Under the pieces are notes generated by a model. The model was not told the origin of the DNA. It did not search any database and worked only from the letters and a program-made list of their open reading frames with translations. A stretch of DNA of 64,000 nt from Epiperipatus broadwayi (lineage: Eukaryota; Onychophora; Udeonychophora; Euonychophora; Peripatidae). Below are positions 14,601-29,600 of this stretch, piece by piece (position 1 is the first letter of the stretch; each line of letters begins with the position of its first letter). The stretch is from NCBI GenBank assembly GCA_028023455.1, contig JAQFVV010012397.1, forward strand, positions 3,215,501 to 3,279,500, read 5' to 3'. Position numbers and translations under genes: made by a program.

Positions 14601-17600
14601 CAAGGGGATAAATATTGTCTTCCTGCTGGCGATTTATAAAATTATAAAGAACAATAATTCCAGTTTTCCATTTCAGAGACAAGAAAAGAAACGAAATCTC
14701 CAAAGATGAAAACTAGAACAATAAACATGATTAATTGCCAGCCAGAAGTTTTTTCGGTCTGCATAAGCGCAAACACAGTATTTTAAAACAATTAGTGGAT
14801 AATAAAATAAATACAGGGGAGCTAATTTAAAAATACACAAGACTACTAAAGCATTTATAAAAGTTAGGCATAAAAAAATACAAACTCACTTGTCACTCTC
14901 CAATAAACAAAATTTAAAGCAAACTTGGAATCTTAAAACTAAGATTCCAAGACCCTACAAAATACAATAAAAAAAATCAAATACTAAATATGAGGTTAAA
15001 TATTGATTAAGAATACAGATTTATGTTTAAGATTGAGCTGAGATTTAGCTAAAAGAATTTACCCTGGCAAGAATAAAAGAAAAATATTTACCTTACAGTA
15101 AAGCAAAGTTTGCGTAGAGTGCACACTTTTATTTCAGTTCATATTTCAGGTGTTTTGACAACGGCAAGTACAAGAACATTGGGGATCCAGTTTCTTTTAG
15201 ATGTTCATGGCATGATTGAAGAAGAGTTGGAAGTTAGGGATCCATTCTTTGGTTAAGTTAGCACATCTTGATGATGACACAACGTAGAATATTATATTTT
15301 GACATCCTGTAAAGCAAAATTATTTTTAATAATTGTAAATTTTGCTTTTAAAGAAACTAAATGTCCAAACTGCTAACAGATTGAGTTTAATCAGAATGAA
15401 TACAAAAAGCTAACCCAATCACTTTGACGGAGTATTTGCTTGGTCAAGGCTCTCTAGAATAATCCATGAAATTTTCAGGGTTATTTATACCCACACTCAA
15501 TTTCTCTTGAAAACTTGTCCTGTTGTCAAATTGTACGCCTTAAGCAGGGCAAATATCAATCTCCCGCTCAATCTAATGAAGAATTCTAACCAGGGATTAT
15601 TTTAAACTAAAACAACACAAATTAAATCTCCGCTTTTAGAAATAAATTAGAACTAATTAAAATAAGAGGAATGTAATCAACACATTCGCTTGTTTTTAAT
15701 CAACTTGATTAAAAACAAGTGGTAACAGAAAATTATTTTAAAATCAACTTTATATAATAAAAAATATTTTAAACACAAAAGAGGGTGTGTGCTGATACAC
15801 ATACTCTTTTTAAATAATTTTTAAATGACTTTATAGATTTAAATTTGATCAACTAATAGTTTTTATTTATTTTTTGGTTTAAACGACGATTGATACAGAC
15901 TGCTCTGTCACAACTGGCCGATCATCCGATGAAAAAACAAAACAAAAGCATTCCTGTCCTTTTTTTTTAAACTACCCCCCCCCTACAAAAACCCGGCTGA
16001 TTGTTTGCCTTGTACTCATGGAAAAAACCACTACTCATTTTCAATATTTCTCCATTCTCATAATCTGTGTAACAAATCCTAATTATTTTTTTTTTAAAAG
16101 ACAAAAGAAAACGACTGACTACTTTAAATTTAAACTCGGTCAGGTGGTTCCCTCTTACGAGACATTTGATCACCATGGCAGTCTACCCTAATAAACCTGT
16201 CTGTCGGTTCTTTGACTATGTAGCCGTAATCTATTTGAGTTAAAAACTCTACCATTTCCTCAATTGACAGACTACCATTACTCATCATTTGTTGTACAGG
16301 GGATGGCATATTATGACGGATGGTCAATATTATCTGATCCTCTGACTGAGGAAAGGCGGTCAGAGACTTCAATCTTGCCACCTGCCTGAAGAAAAACAGT
16401 GTGCATTTCACCACGGTTAACAGGATACTTCTCCTGGGATATCTTGTAAAGTATCCCATCTTGTCGGGCTTCACTCCAGAATGCCCTCAGAATGGCTAAG
16501 CCTCAAATGTGTGGCCAATCCAAGGTTGTTCCCTGAAGATGGCTACTGGAGACTGAAACTTGATCATCATCGGACCAATAATGGATGTGAAACAAACTAT
16601 CAAGACTTTCCAGATGACTTAAGGGGCTTTCTCCCACCTCTGCTTGTTTTTCCCAGAACCTGCTGGTGGTTTTCTCCTGCATTTTTCTTCCTTTCTATAC
16701 TCGTTTTCTATCTTAACTATCCTATATTCAAGCCCTTTCGTTATCCCAGCACATATCTGTTGTACCTCTGATTTAAAAGTATCTTGGTTTTCTACTCTAT
16801 TATGAAATGCTCTCTCTAGCTTTTCCTCTACAAGCACTATTTTCATTTCTAAGTTAGCAGACCTAATGCTATCCTGTTCTAACGGATCTTTTATTTCTTT
16901 TATATCTTCTTTTACACTCTTCACTTCCTGCCTATCATTTCTCAATTTGATTTTCCATAATTTTTATAGCCTCCTTTTTCTCTACTCCCATTATTTCTCT
17001 TCTCATTTCTTTCATTTCCCTAATCATTTCTTGTTTATTGCCTGCTGGCCCTGCTTAACTTCACTAATGTCTTCGTTCGTAGCCCTCTGGCTCTGCTTGA
17101 TTTCACTAATTTCTTCCTTCATTTCTGCTTTAAACTCTGCCAGCATTGCTTGCTGACTTTGCTTGAAGTCATTAATTTCCTCCTTCATTTCTATTACCAA
17201 CTTCATCAACATCTTCATCATCATTTGTGTTTCACTCTCTTCTTTTTCCACAATTTGAGGGTTTTTAAACAAAATAGACCTTCTTTGACTTCCATTTTCA
17301 CCCCAGATTAAATTCACTATACTAACTTTTTTAAAAAACAGAAAACGCTATTTTCTGTTCTTACTTATTTATATGAAAGAAGACAATGAACTATTTTTTT
17401 GACACTTTTTAAATTCCAAAAAAAAAACTACAAAAGAATTTTTTTTTAGAAAAATGCTATTTACTGTTTCTATATTATTTCATATAAAAAGATGAATTCC
17501 TTTTTACCAAACTTGCTCCAACAATACATGCAATAATAACCAAAACTGACCCCCACCTACTAAATATTGCCTCTTACACTTGAAATGTTTCTCAATTGTC

Positions 17601-20600
17601 TAAAAAAAATCTCACATAAGCTTGAAAACTTGAAGCCCTATATTGGTTGTGCTAAAATTATATTAATATCCTATATACCGGACACTCAATCTATCCTGAT
17701 TGCAGAGGGTGCCACCAGAACGCTACGTACGGAAAAATTTATTTACTGTGATCAGAATGGATGCTGATGATGGTTTACACCGACTAAACTCGAAGAGAAA
17801 CAAGAAATCTTAAATATTGTTTAGACAATTGAGAAATAAAAGCATTAAGACAAACGTCAGCCAAATTAAGTTTAAACAAATTTTATTATGAGAAATACAA
17901 ATTATAAGAAAAAGTTTATAATATAACAAATAGGGATATATCAGGCATGTAACAGAAATAATAAAATTCAACGCTCTGGCAGACAGACTAATTTTCTAAT
18001 AGAGAATTATAAAGGGAAGGAGCAAAGGTAAATTACATTTTTAAATCTTATTAAACTAATAATAAATTTAGTAATAAAAACTAATAATTATTATTAATAA
18101 CGCACAAATGAAAATTGGTATTAGAAATATTTTATTCTAATAGATAAAAAATGTTTAAAAGAAATTATTAATCAAATAAATTGGGGAGAACACACTTAAT
18201 TCGGACATGAATCAATTAAAAAAAAAACAATTTTACAATTACTGTTCACTTCCAAATTTCTTCTAGAAAGTTCTTAAAAAAAATGAATGTCTCTTGTATA
18301 AAAAAATTAATGTCTCTATCGGAATCCTATTATAAGCTTATTTTTACGAGTAGTTTTTGAAATGGTTAACTTTGTCACAATCAGGATAATGAAGCATAAC
18401 TTACCGGTAAGTTTTGTGAATTCAGTAGTACATAACTGTGCATAATTTTTTGGGTAGAATGAGCTTGGCCTTTTGGTTATTATTTGATCTTGTGGTCCAT
18501 TCTCCTAGTCGGTTACGAAGGCTTTTCCTGGTGTACATCTTCAGGCACGATGTTCGCAGAAGCTCCAGTTCACTCCGACATGCCAAATTATTTCAGTGTA
18601 GGGTGATCCTGAATGTATTATTGTTATCCAGGACCGACTAGAGAGACTAACGGAACAAGACGTTCTTCCAACCGAATCCCTCTTTTTATACCAGAGGTCC
18701 AGTTTTCAGACTTCTGCGCATGCTATTATCATGGCGTTTTTTTGGTTCATAATCTTGTAGATTCTTTATAAAATTTACATTATAAAGTTCTCTTTTCTTT
18801 TCAAGTTTTTCGGCCATCTTTAATTAGCCAAAATATTTTTACTTTCTCTTATCTTTTTTTATTTTACTTTTGGAATTCTTTTGTTCTCTCCAATTTTACT
18901 TTTATTTCTACTTACATAAAAAAAAAACGAAAGAACAATTTAACTTTCATTGTACGTTATTTTTTTTTAAAAAAAAATTAGTCAAAAAAAAATCTAAATT
19001 TACTTTTATTTTTTTAGCTCTTACCAAATGCCAATATATTTGCAACGTATATAAATAAACGTTACAATACCACCAGTGCCCGGGTGATGAGAATAAAATA
19101 GGGGTTTACACTAATTTTATTCTTAAGTTTTAAAATTCATATTCATGGGTTTTTTTTTTTATGTAGTAGTGTGCTGATATATTCCGTAGATTCATTCACA
19201 AGCGACTTTCGGTTTTAACGCCCACTTTTAGGTCTAACACGGCAGAAATGGAAAATATTTCACATTCATCTGTATCCTTTCCGCTTTAGTGTAATATTAA
19301 CGATAAGAAGCCCAAGTTTTAAGTACAAATGAGCGTTGCTCATCGTTCTGAGTCTTACAGGCTCGCGGCAACTTGGTCCAACTTGATCCGCCTTCCCCTT
19401 AATAGGGATCCCTGCTAGAAATAGTCTGATGGGCATATAAAGGTGGTTTTATGTTAATATACTACGTACTAGGCCTCGGGGCTATGTTTTTCCCCTCTTC
19501 AGTAACCGCCTACCCGGTCAAATACTTGTGACTTATGTCTACATCAGCCACGATCGTGTTTTTTTTAGACATATCAAAAAAAAAAATATACATATTTTTT
19601 TTTTCTGGAAGTCATATTAAAAAAATATTTTTTTATATTTTAATAATCAGGGTTTAATTAGTTAGTTAGTTTTTATAATTTTTTTAAAAACTACTATTTA
19701 TTTTCCAGCTGTGAGTTTCTTTGGGTCATCGTTGTAACGTTCTTTATCATTACAACTTATCTCAGGACTGAAGCCCTAGTAAATTACCCCCCCCCCCCCA
19801 GATAATTCATGTACTGGAATTTTAAAATAAAATATTTACTTTCAGATTATATACAATATTAATAATTGCATTTTAAAATATTATTTTGTAAAGAAATTGC
19901 CATATAAATATACATGTTTGCCCATGTAATGAATATATAAGTAGGCATTCTGTTTGTCTGAATATTCATTATGATCGCACTGATTTATAATTATATGTTG
20001 GATTATTCCATTATTTACTTTTTAATTTTTAAATAACTTCATTCAAACTTTACAATATATTCAATTATTAAGAATGGTACACAAATTCCATATAAAATGT
20101 TCAAGTGTTATTATTTTTCTTCTGCAGATATTGTTGGCCTGCTAATGACCGTACTAGCATGGAAAATGAACTAAGTATCTTTAGTTTCATGAATACTGAA
20201 TTTAAAATGAAGCTCTAAAAATTTATACACTTAGCTATGTAAATTCTCTTGATTTCTCAATTTTTTTTTAAGGGCAAAATTAATTAGTGACTCCCAATCA
20301 TTACAATTATCACACCAGTTTCATCATCATCATCAAACATTATCAATATACTGCAGGATGAAGATCTCTCCAAGTTCAATTCATCTTCTCCGATCTTTAG
20401 ATTATCTTTTCCACATCATCCCTGCACACTTTCCTATTTCATCCATCCATCTCACATGTGGTCTCTTTCTGGGTCTTTTACCATCTCTTGGAATTCCATT
20501 TAAGATTTCAATTGTCCATCTATTATGATCTCTTCCAGCAATATGTACAACCCAACTCTACTTCAGTCTTTTATTTTTTTTCAATGAGGTCAGTAACATT

Positions 20601-23600
20601 TGTTCTCTTACCCATATATTGTGTTTTCGATCTCTTCTTGTTACTCCCAACATGCATCTCTCCATTCTTCTTTGAGTGGTATGAAGTCTCTGTATTGCTC
20701 TCCTATTAAATGTCCAAGTCTCAGATCCATAAGTAATAACTGGTAAAACACATTTATTTAAAATCTTCCTTTTCAGACACATAGGTGTATTTCCTTTTAA
20801 TTATCAAATTATTTCTACCAAAAGCCCTCCAACCAAATTTAATTCTATGATTAAATTCATCCATTATATTTCCAGCTGTATTAATAATCTGATCAAGATA
20901 TTTGTAGCTATTAATTGCTTCTAACTTATCATAATCAATCTTTATTTTTATATTTTGAGAAAATCATTAAACATTACTTTAGTCTTTTTAACATTTATTT
21001 TTAGTCCTACTTTCATCTGATAACTCCTGCAACATTTCCTGCAGCTGTAAAACATTATTTGCAAAAACAACTACATCATCTGCAAAATCTACATGAATTT
21101 AAATAATCTCCATTTACTTTCACTCCTTTATCTTCCTGTTTTAATCCACAAAATACTTCTTGCAGCACTGCTGTAAAAAGTTTTGGAGATATGGAGTCAC
21201 CCTCTTTTACACCTTTCTCAATGTTGATTTTCCTAGTATCATTATGTAATATAATTGTTGCTGTTGCATTTTTATAAATATTCTTTAAAATATGACAATA
21301 TTCTGGATCTATACCTTGATGAAATGTTTATAGAATCAAATGCCTTTTCATAATCTATAAATCCAAAGCATAATGGCACCTCATATTCATTTATCCTTTC
21401 TATAACTTCTCTCAATACCTTGATATGATCTACTGTACTAAAATCACTTTTAAATCCAGCTTGTTCTCTCAGTTGGTGGAAATCCAATGTTCTCTGTAAA
21501 CGAGTTGTAATTATCTTAGTAAAAATTTTGTATAAAACTGATAAAAGGTTGATAGATCTGTAATTTCTAATATCTTCTTTATCATTTTTTTAAAATATTA
21601 ATATTAATTCTGCATTCTTCCAATAATCTGATATAACTTTATCATTTAGACATTTGGTATATAACTTTGCTAAAAAATTTTCTATTTCTTCACCTGCTTC
21701 TTTTAATATATCAATTGTAATTCAATCATTACCTGGAGCCTTTCCTTTCTTCATATATTTAATTGCAAGTCTCACTTCTTCATTTTAAAATTCTGGGCAA
21801 TTTAGAAGATATAATAGATATAGGAGGTACTTGTTCTTTATTACTATATAATTCTTGATAGAAGTCTTCTACCCATTTCATGATGGCATTTCTCTTTTTA
21901 GTAATAATTCCATCTTTTTTTCTTATTGCAAATATAAATTTCCTACCAATACCAAAATGTTGTTTTACACTCTTGAGACTTTTATTCTCTTCTATAGCTC
22001 TCCTTGCCAGTTCACAGTTATACTTTCTTATATCATTTTCAACTCTTTCCACATCATTTTACAAAATTCGAGATATTCAATCCTTTTTAATGCATCATTT
22101 TTGTTTATCTTCATATTCCTTCTTTTCTTCATAAATTCTCTAGTCTCAGTAGAAATTTTATTGGTCAATTGCTGCTTTTTTTTTTTACTAGCTATTTCTG
22201 TTGTAGTTTTTAAAAATGTATCAGTTACATTCTTATTAATTTCATTCAAATCTGATGAATCATGTTCAAAATCTATTAACATGTGAAACTGATTTGTAAG
22301 TTCTAATTTAAATTCATTAGAATGTTTCTGAAGATTAGGAATATCAACTGTAAATATTGTTTTTCTTAATAATTTTTGTGTCTCTAGTTTTGCATTAACA
22401 TGTATCTTACTAATCAATGATCATTTCCTGTGTTAAATTTATTAAGAACATTACAATCTTGAAATATGTATTTTCTATTAGTCAAAATATAATCCAATTC
22501 TGCTGTACCTTCATTTGCATGCTTCCATGTCCATTTCCTTTTAATATTTTTCTCAAAAAAAAAAAAGAATTCATAATATAAAATTTTTCTTTTTTTGCAA
22601 ACTCCACAAGTCTATGTCCTCTCTCATTTCTAATACCATAACCAAAATTACCTAGAGCACTTTCATCTTTCATTTGTTTACCAATTCTAGCATTAAAGTC
22701 TCCCATAACAATTTTAAAATATTGTTTACTCTAATCAAAAGCCTTTTGTACATCCATGTAAAAATCTTCTACTTCTTCATCACTATGAGAACTTGTTGGG
22801 ACATAAATCTGAATTATCTGATTTGGTATCTGGTATTAAGTTGTATAACTAATCTTGCCCTCTGTCCGATAAATCAATCTCCACAATGTTGTTTTTCTAC
22901 TTTTTATTTATAATTTTTGCCTTTTATAGTAGAGTACATGTCCACTTTTTAAATCAATTATCTCTTCAGCTTTTCTCTAACTTCACAAAGTCCAATAATG
23001 TCCCATTTAATATAAGACAATTTTTCTTTTAATTCTTGCAAACTTCCTTCACTTGAAAATGATCTGCAGTTGTAAGTACCTAAATAAAAAGTCATAATCA
23101 AATGGCAGCCTGGGTCAACAATCAGGGAATTCTTAGCACCCTCTGCCTTCGGTCACCAACTGCTGCCTTGGTTGGCGACTTCACAGCCTCCTGGAAATAA
23201 GGGCCATGATTTATTTTTGTCTGTCATGATTGTATACATCTATTGGAAAAATATTTATCATTTACACATACATTCATTCTATCTTATCAGGCAACTGAGA
23301 AGAAAGACCATAGTGTTTCTTGATCTTAAACTCAGAGGTAAAAAGCCAATAAACTCACCACCTTGGCTAATGCATGTTGGAGAGCAGCCCATCCATGTTC
23401 ATATACTATATAAATAATCACATAGTAACAACAGCTGCAATGGCAAGAACATATGGAGTGGATATTAGGAATTTGCCCTGCTCGGTTCCTTTAAGTTAAT
23501 AGCAAACTTCATATGATCACCATCTCATACTAGCACATAATTGTTGTAAACAAGGGCAAAACTCTCCATACAGTAGTGCCACCCTGTGCTAACCAGAGTA

Positions 23601-26600
23601 ATCAATGGATGCCAGAAGGCTTGTGCATAAAATCCCTATCTAGTGCCTACTTCATCCAATATCCCCAGACTAGTTTCTGGCTTGTGGCCATCATCAGTGA
23701 GAAGCCTTGGATCTGAGAGCACTACACCTAGATCTTAGGATGAGTAGGCCCTAGATAGGGATTTTATGCACAAGCCTTCTGGCATTCATTGATTACTCTG
23801 GTTAGCACAGGGTGGCACTACTGTATGGAGAGTTTAGCCTTTGTTTACAACAATTATATGCTAGTATGAGATGGTGATCATGTGATGTTTGGTGGTTTAA
23901 CGTCAATCCTGCCTAATAGGATAGTGGTGGCTATGGTTGTTTAAGAGCCAAAGACACCAAAAATGTATGGGTGCTGAATTGAGTTAGACCCTTATGACTA
24001 TATAAGCTATTGAGCTTAGATTGAAAATATTTTTGTGTTTTCAATTTCATTCTCATAGTTTTGTAGTAAAGTAGAGTTAAAAGGTGGCTGCTGGAGGGTT
24101 GCATTAGATCCTAAGATCTGGTGCAGTGCTCTCAGATCCAAGGCTCCTCACTGACGATGGCCACAAGCCAGAAACTAGTCTGGGGATATTGGATGAGTAG
24201 GCACTAGATAGGGATTTTATGCACAAGCCTTCTGGCATCCATTGATTACTCTGGTTAGCATATGGTGGCACTACTGTATGGAGAGTTTTGCCTTTGTTAA
24301 TAGCAAACTCCTTTCTGTAGCCAGTTTAACTTATGGTATTTATCAGATCCTTTCAATTTTCTTCTTTTTAACTTTTCCTCTCTTATTTAATATTTTGTTC
24401 AATAGTATTTTCTTTCTTTCCATTTCTAACTTTACCATTGCAGCCATAGATCACTAAAAAAGTATATGTTGTCTGTAAGTTTTGTCAATTTCTGTTTAAA
24501 TTTGATCATAAATTATTTAAACTTCTTCATTTATATTGTAATAATACAGAATGAGTGCCACAAAATCAAACTGATATCAACCAATCATCTAGTGTTGTAT
24601 TCAATGGTAGATCTTCACAATAAAAGCTATATCATTTATTCTTTGTCATCTATGGCTTGAATAACAGAAATACATTATCCTAACCTAAAATTTCTTAGAG
24701 TTTATTAACCAAAGTTAGATAAATTTTAAAATGTCAATTCATTTTCATCGTTATTACATCAAATTTATTTTATTTTATACTCATTGTGTTCCAGGATTTC
24801 AATAGACTCATTATCCAGCACTATAATATCATTCTTCTTTCTTTGCACCTTCATAAAATATTTAACAAATAAACAAGAAGGTTTATGATAGCTTTTTACT
24901 ATGTAGTATGATATAATTTATGCTGTTCATTTATGTGTGAACAACTGTGGTCATCATTATTCTACATTGCTGTTATATACAATATAAATATTAATAAGAC
25001 TAATAATATTAAGACAATAATAAATAAAATAAATAAATGAAAGCAAATGCAGATTTCAATAAAAGATTAAAAGAATAATCATTAAATAACAAAGAATATA
25101 TTTATCTATGTCAATCTCAGGCTTACCAAACCTATACATAATAGTTATGAAATCATAGCAAGCATGTGGACACATGAAACATATTTTATTGCTTACCTTT
25201 GAAGGTTCAACTTTGATGAGTTTAGGATGATTGTATAAATTAGAATAAGTGCCTAATAAATAAAAAACAAAACAAAAAAAATAAATAATAAAGTTTTTAT
25301 ATTTTATATCACAAAAAAAACTCAATTTCTAAAATACATTACAAAACCTGCCACAATCAATTTATATAATAAATCAACAAAAGTATTATACAATAAAATG
25401 TCTTTTGTAAAAAAAATTACATGAAAATAAAATTACAATTCTCTAATTATTGTAAACAATACTCCTTTAAAAAAAACTCAATTTATGCATATATTTATTA
25501 TTTAGATCAGTCATAGTAGTTATTTGTAAATGAGTATGGTCATTCTAATAGAAAGACAAAAAATGAAAAAGTAAGAAATCAAATTTGTGATGATTGTATA
25601 TACAAACTAATTGAGGAAATACAAATATGTTCACGTTTATCAAATGAACTTTTATTCTGTTATTTGATATTTTGCAATGCTATGTTTTATGCTTTTTTAT
25701 AGCAAGCTTTTCCATTTTTGAAAGAATTTACCATATTGTTTATTTATAACTCTCCAATGTATTTTATGCTTAGCCATATTTTACAATGAAAATATTCAGT
25801 ATTGCACTTCTTAGAGTGTAAGTAAAATAATTTTTATAACAAAAACATAGCAAGGTATTCTCACCTATAAAAACCATACTCAAGTTCAAAATACTTTTAC
25901 TAGAATATCTATTTCTATTCATTTACTTCACATGCCTATATAATGAAGATATGATACAGAATTAATATTATAAAACCAGAAAGCTGAAGAATATACTGAT
26001 TGATTTTATAATCATGTCATCATATTTTATGAATCGTACGAAGTATCCTTAAGTTATTCCAGAATTGTTTCATTGTTTTATGTCTCTATCTTACTTTCAT
26101 ACAACAAATTTGATAGATTATCCCTAAATAAAATTAAATTTAGTTGAAGTAGTTAAATCACTATGATAAAATACCCCTATATTTTAACTTGTTAAATGGG
26201 ACATTAATCCAATAGTGACTGTGATGAACTTTTTATATCTAAAATACTAGTAAAACAATTAAAAATGGATTCATATTCTCAAGCAAATAACCATCAAAAC
26301 TAGTTTCTGATGAGTTTTCTTTCATCACTTATTTAGAGATCACTCATATTAAAGCTTATAAACAGCATTCAAGATATTAAGAACTTTCTATAGACCATAA
26401 AAAATAATACAATCATCTTCATCCTGCAAATGTTTTAAAAAAGCAAGAAAATGAAGTCCTTGTTTTTGATTTCTTAATCAATTTAAATTAAAATTTCTAC
26501 CACCAAGCCTGTAGTTGTTTTGAGACCTGTTTCATGAAAATGTCTATAAACAGTTGCAAAAACTACTGTGTTTAGTAAAAACACATTCATAATGCTTACT

Positions 26601-29600
26601 AAATAATACTAATACTAAAATTAAGAGAAATTTATATGCGCGAAATTCTATAGTTTCGTTCATTGAAACCTTAATCATGCTAAAAGGGGGTTTCATTAAA
26701 AGTAATCTAGTTTAGAAATATTGAATCTGTATATTTTGTATAATAAACTAGGGAAGATAAAGCATATTTAGGAGTTTAATTAATAATTACAATATGCCTT
26801 TCAGTATCATCCCTGCCATTATCTAGCGAATATATATTGTAACAAACCGGGTTCGAATACGCGCGTATGTGATATATTACTATTTGCTAGTGTTAATGTG
26901 GAGCGACTATGTATAAACAAAAAAAAAATATATATATGTAAATGGTCATTCGAACCCTGTTACAAGGAGTGTGAAAGTTATGTGTGTAGGTATATGTAAA
27001 TATAGTGTCTGTGTGAGTGTACAATATACGTATGTAGTATCGGTGATGGTTGCAATCAATTATATATGTAGAGCTGCATAAAGTGTAATTGATTATTTAT
27101 ATATATATTTTATCCGTTAAGTTTTTTTTTTTTAAGTTTTATTGATATTGTCGGTAACACGTGTTTTCTTTTGTTGAGTAATCTCTTGAACATATGAGGA
27201 CCGAAATAGAAATGAGTTAATTGCTGTAGGCAGTTTAGTTAATAACTGGCGTCGGGAAGTCTGAAAACTGGTCAGGTGGGTATTTTTTTTGAAGAACAAT
27301 GGAAGAACTGGTCAGTGGCGTACGGATACGCAGAGAGATTTTTGAAAAGTTAAAGGTGAAAACAAAAGAGCTTTTTGTTGTGCTCGAGTGAATATAAAAA
27401 AAAAAAAGAAGAGGGAGACGCGGCTTGAACTCCAGATTAGGAGGACGTGTAAAATATTTCTTAAGAAGTTTTAATATTTTTTCTACCCAAAATGTCAGGG
27501 TAATTCTATAGTGCGGGTTTCGTTAATCGGCCCAGTGGACACTCGTCGTGAAACTCACCTGAAGCGGACTTACGAACTGCGTTAATAAAATAAAGAAATT
27601 TTGTTTCATCAAAGAAATGGTGACGAAAGATCTTTGAAAATGTGGACCTTTACGCAAAGCAAGTGAATCAACTACTCCACCTCTGGAATATGCTATTCGA
27701 CATACCCTATTAGAACTATTTGCCATCCGTTATATCTACCAGACCAGTTTTCTTGGCAAGGTATAAGTGCGGACTTGTCTTTGATCGCGTGAACTAAGGT
27801 AAAGTGACGTGGCACAAAATATGTGTTCAGTGAATGTATCTTAATAAAGAAACTAGTGTTACCTCAATATTAATTGCTATATTAAGTCTCTTTTAAAATA
27901 AAATAAATTACAACATTAAATAAACAGCTCTGATATATATTTGCACTATTTTGATGCGTGTATGAATTATATATATATGTGTGTGGATCAGAATAAATGG
28001 GCTGTACGCTTGAATATTGATATTTATATGCGTGTATAAATGGGATTTATTGGTAATGGGTATGGTCGTGAATAGGATAAACTTCGATAAGATCCGGGTT
28101 AGATTAATGGATTTGATACAATAAACTATCGCATATAATAATAGACATGTAAGACGTAGTTAGTTTTGTTTTAGCTTTGTTCTCTAGTTAGACTATCATC
28201 CCCAAACCCTGAGATTGAGCTGGTTCGGTGCGCTACCATAACAGATATACATACCAGAACCCTTATTTACGTTTTCGATGAGATAATTCTTATCTACGGG
28301 TAAGATTGGCGCGTGAGATGGGATCAAACCATGCTCACAAATATCTTTATTCGAAGCTTCGGGTTAAAGCCAACAATGGCGGTTTTATATTATGTCGGTG
28401 GGTGTTATAATGGCGTCCCAACTAACGGGGCTGCGAATGTTAGAGAACGGGCATTTAAAGGACATCCTAACGTAACGTAAAAGAGCTCACAAACGAGAGT
28501 GGATTTTTTTTTTAAAAAAAAAAAAGAAAAGGGAAAAATAAAAGCGATAGTTTGGTTATAAATCGGAAAGAGTTTGAACACATATTTGAAAGATAGTAGA
28601 TGGGCATATTTTGCGTGGTGAATGTACGGATAGAAAAGTTCTCGAGTGGTCAAAGGGGAAATAGCGTTGATGTATGTCTCGTGATATATATATAAAGTCA
28701 TGGGTTAGAAAATAGAGGTTAAGAATTTATCTAACATTGAGATATTATAAAACGATATCGTTCAATAGGATAAGAAGAAGGGACAAAGGTCTATCAGGTG
28801 GGTCATGCAGGGACCACTGGAAGCCGGGGTGACGAACCTGGCATGTTTAACCTTAATAGTGATATATAAAAAAATGAAGCCAAAAAATAAACAGAATGGG
28901 GAAAAGCAGAAGGCGACGGAAGAGAAGGAAATAAATATATCGGAGAGGATTTTAGAAAGATTAGAAGGTCTTGAACTCCGATTTCAGGAGATAGAACGGA
29001 GACTAGGGATAGAAAGCAAGGAAAGGGCGGAGAAACCTGACGATAAAGAAGTAAAAGGAAGTTTAGACGAAGGGGAGAGGGATATAAAACAGGGACCGAG
29101 GTCTAGTGAGACGGAAAGACCGGAGCATATGGGAAAATGTAAGGATGTGGCGGTACACAACCACGTGAACCATTTTTTAAAGGTACGACCGTTTGAAGGC
29201 CAAATGGGGGAAGCTCCCGTGGAACATCTACGAAACCTACGAAGATACTTTGGCATGAATCCCATGCCAGAGGAAGGTAAATTGGTGGTAGCGTGCAGCC
29301 ATCTAAGCGGGAATGCCACGCATAGAAAAGGTGGTGATGATAGTCACAGACTGAGATGGCCATACGAACCGGAAGCTCGACGTCCGCCGGATAAGCCAAA
29401 GTTCGTCCAAGAAAAGGGACCGTGGACACCGAAACAGAAAGGTGATCCCGGGGAAAGTAAAAGGAGAAAGAAAAGTCGTTTAAGAAGCCGTTCAAATACA
29501 CAGAAGGTATTTGAAGGCTATCGCACCAGGGGGGTATGTAACAAACCGGGTTCGAATACGCGAGTATGTGATATATTACTATTTGCTAGTGTTAATGTGG

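Noticed and set aside
21855-22286. Hydrophobic plus-strand open frames of 143 and 84 codons
   Set aside because: Antisense of the decayed LINE coding region on the minus strand; the apparent membrane-like composition reflects reverse-complemented lysine/glutamate codons.
25056-25325. 89-codon minus-strand frame as a complete small membrane protein
   Set aside because: Only 25197-25252 is coding, as LTV1 exon e; the hydrophobic ends are intron sequence beyond good splice sites.
27523-27726. Antisense 67-codon open frame (MANSSNRVCRIAYSRGG start) in the 5' LTR, repeated at 30224-30427
   Set aside because: It is present in both LTRs only because the LTRs are near-identical. The corresponding region of the older solo LTR near 33110-33310 has a broken frame, and no motif is recognisable.
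28984-29501. Two minus-strand open frames opposite the gag-like frame
   Set aside because: They overlap the supported plus-strand gag frame in antisense and show no domain; treated as shadows.
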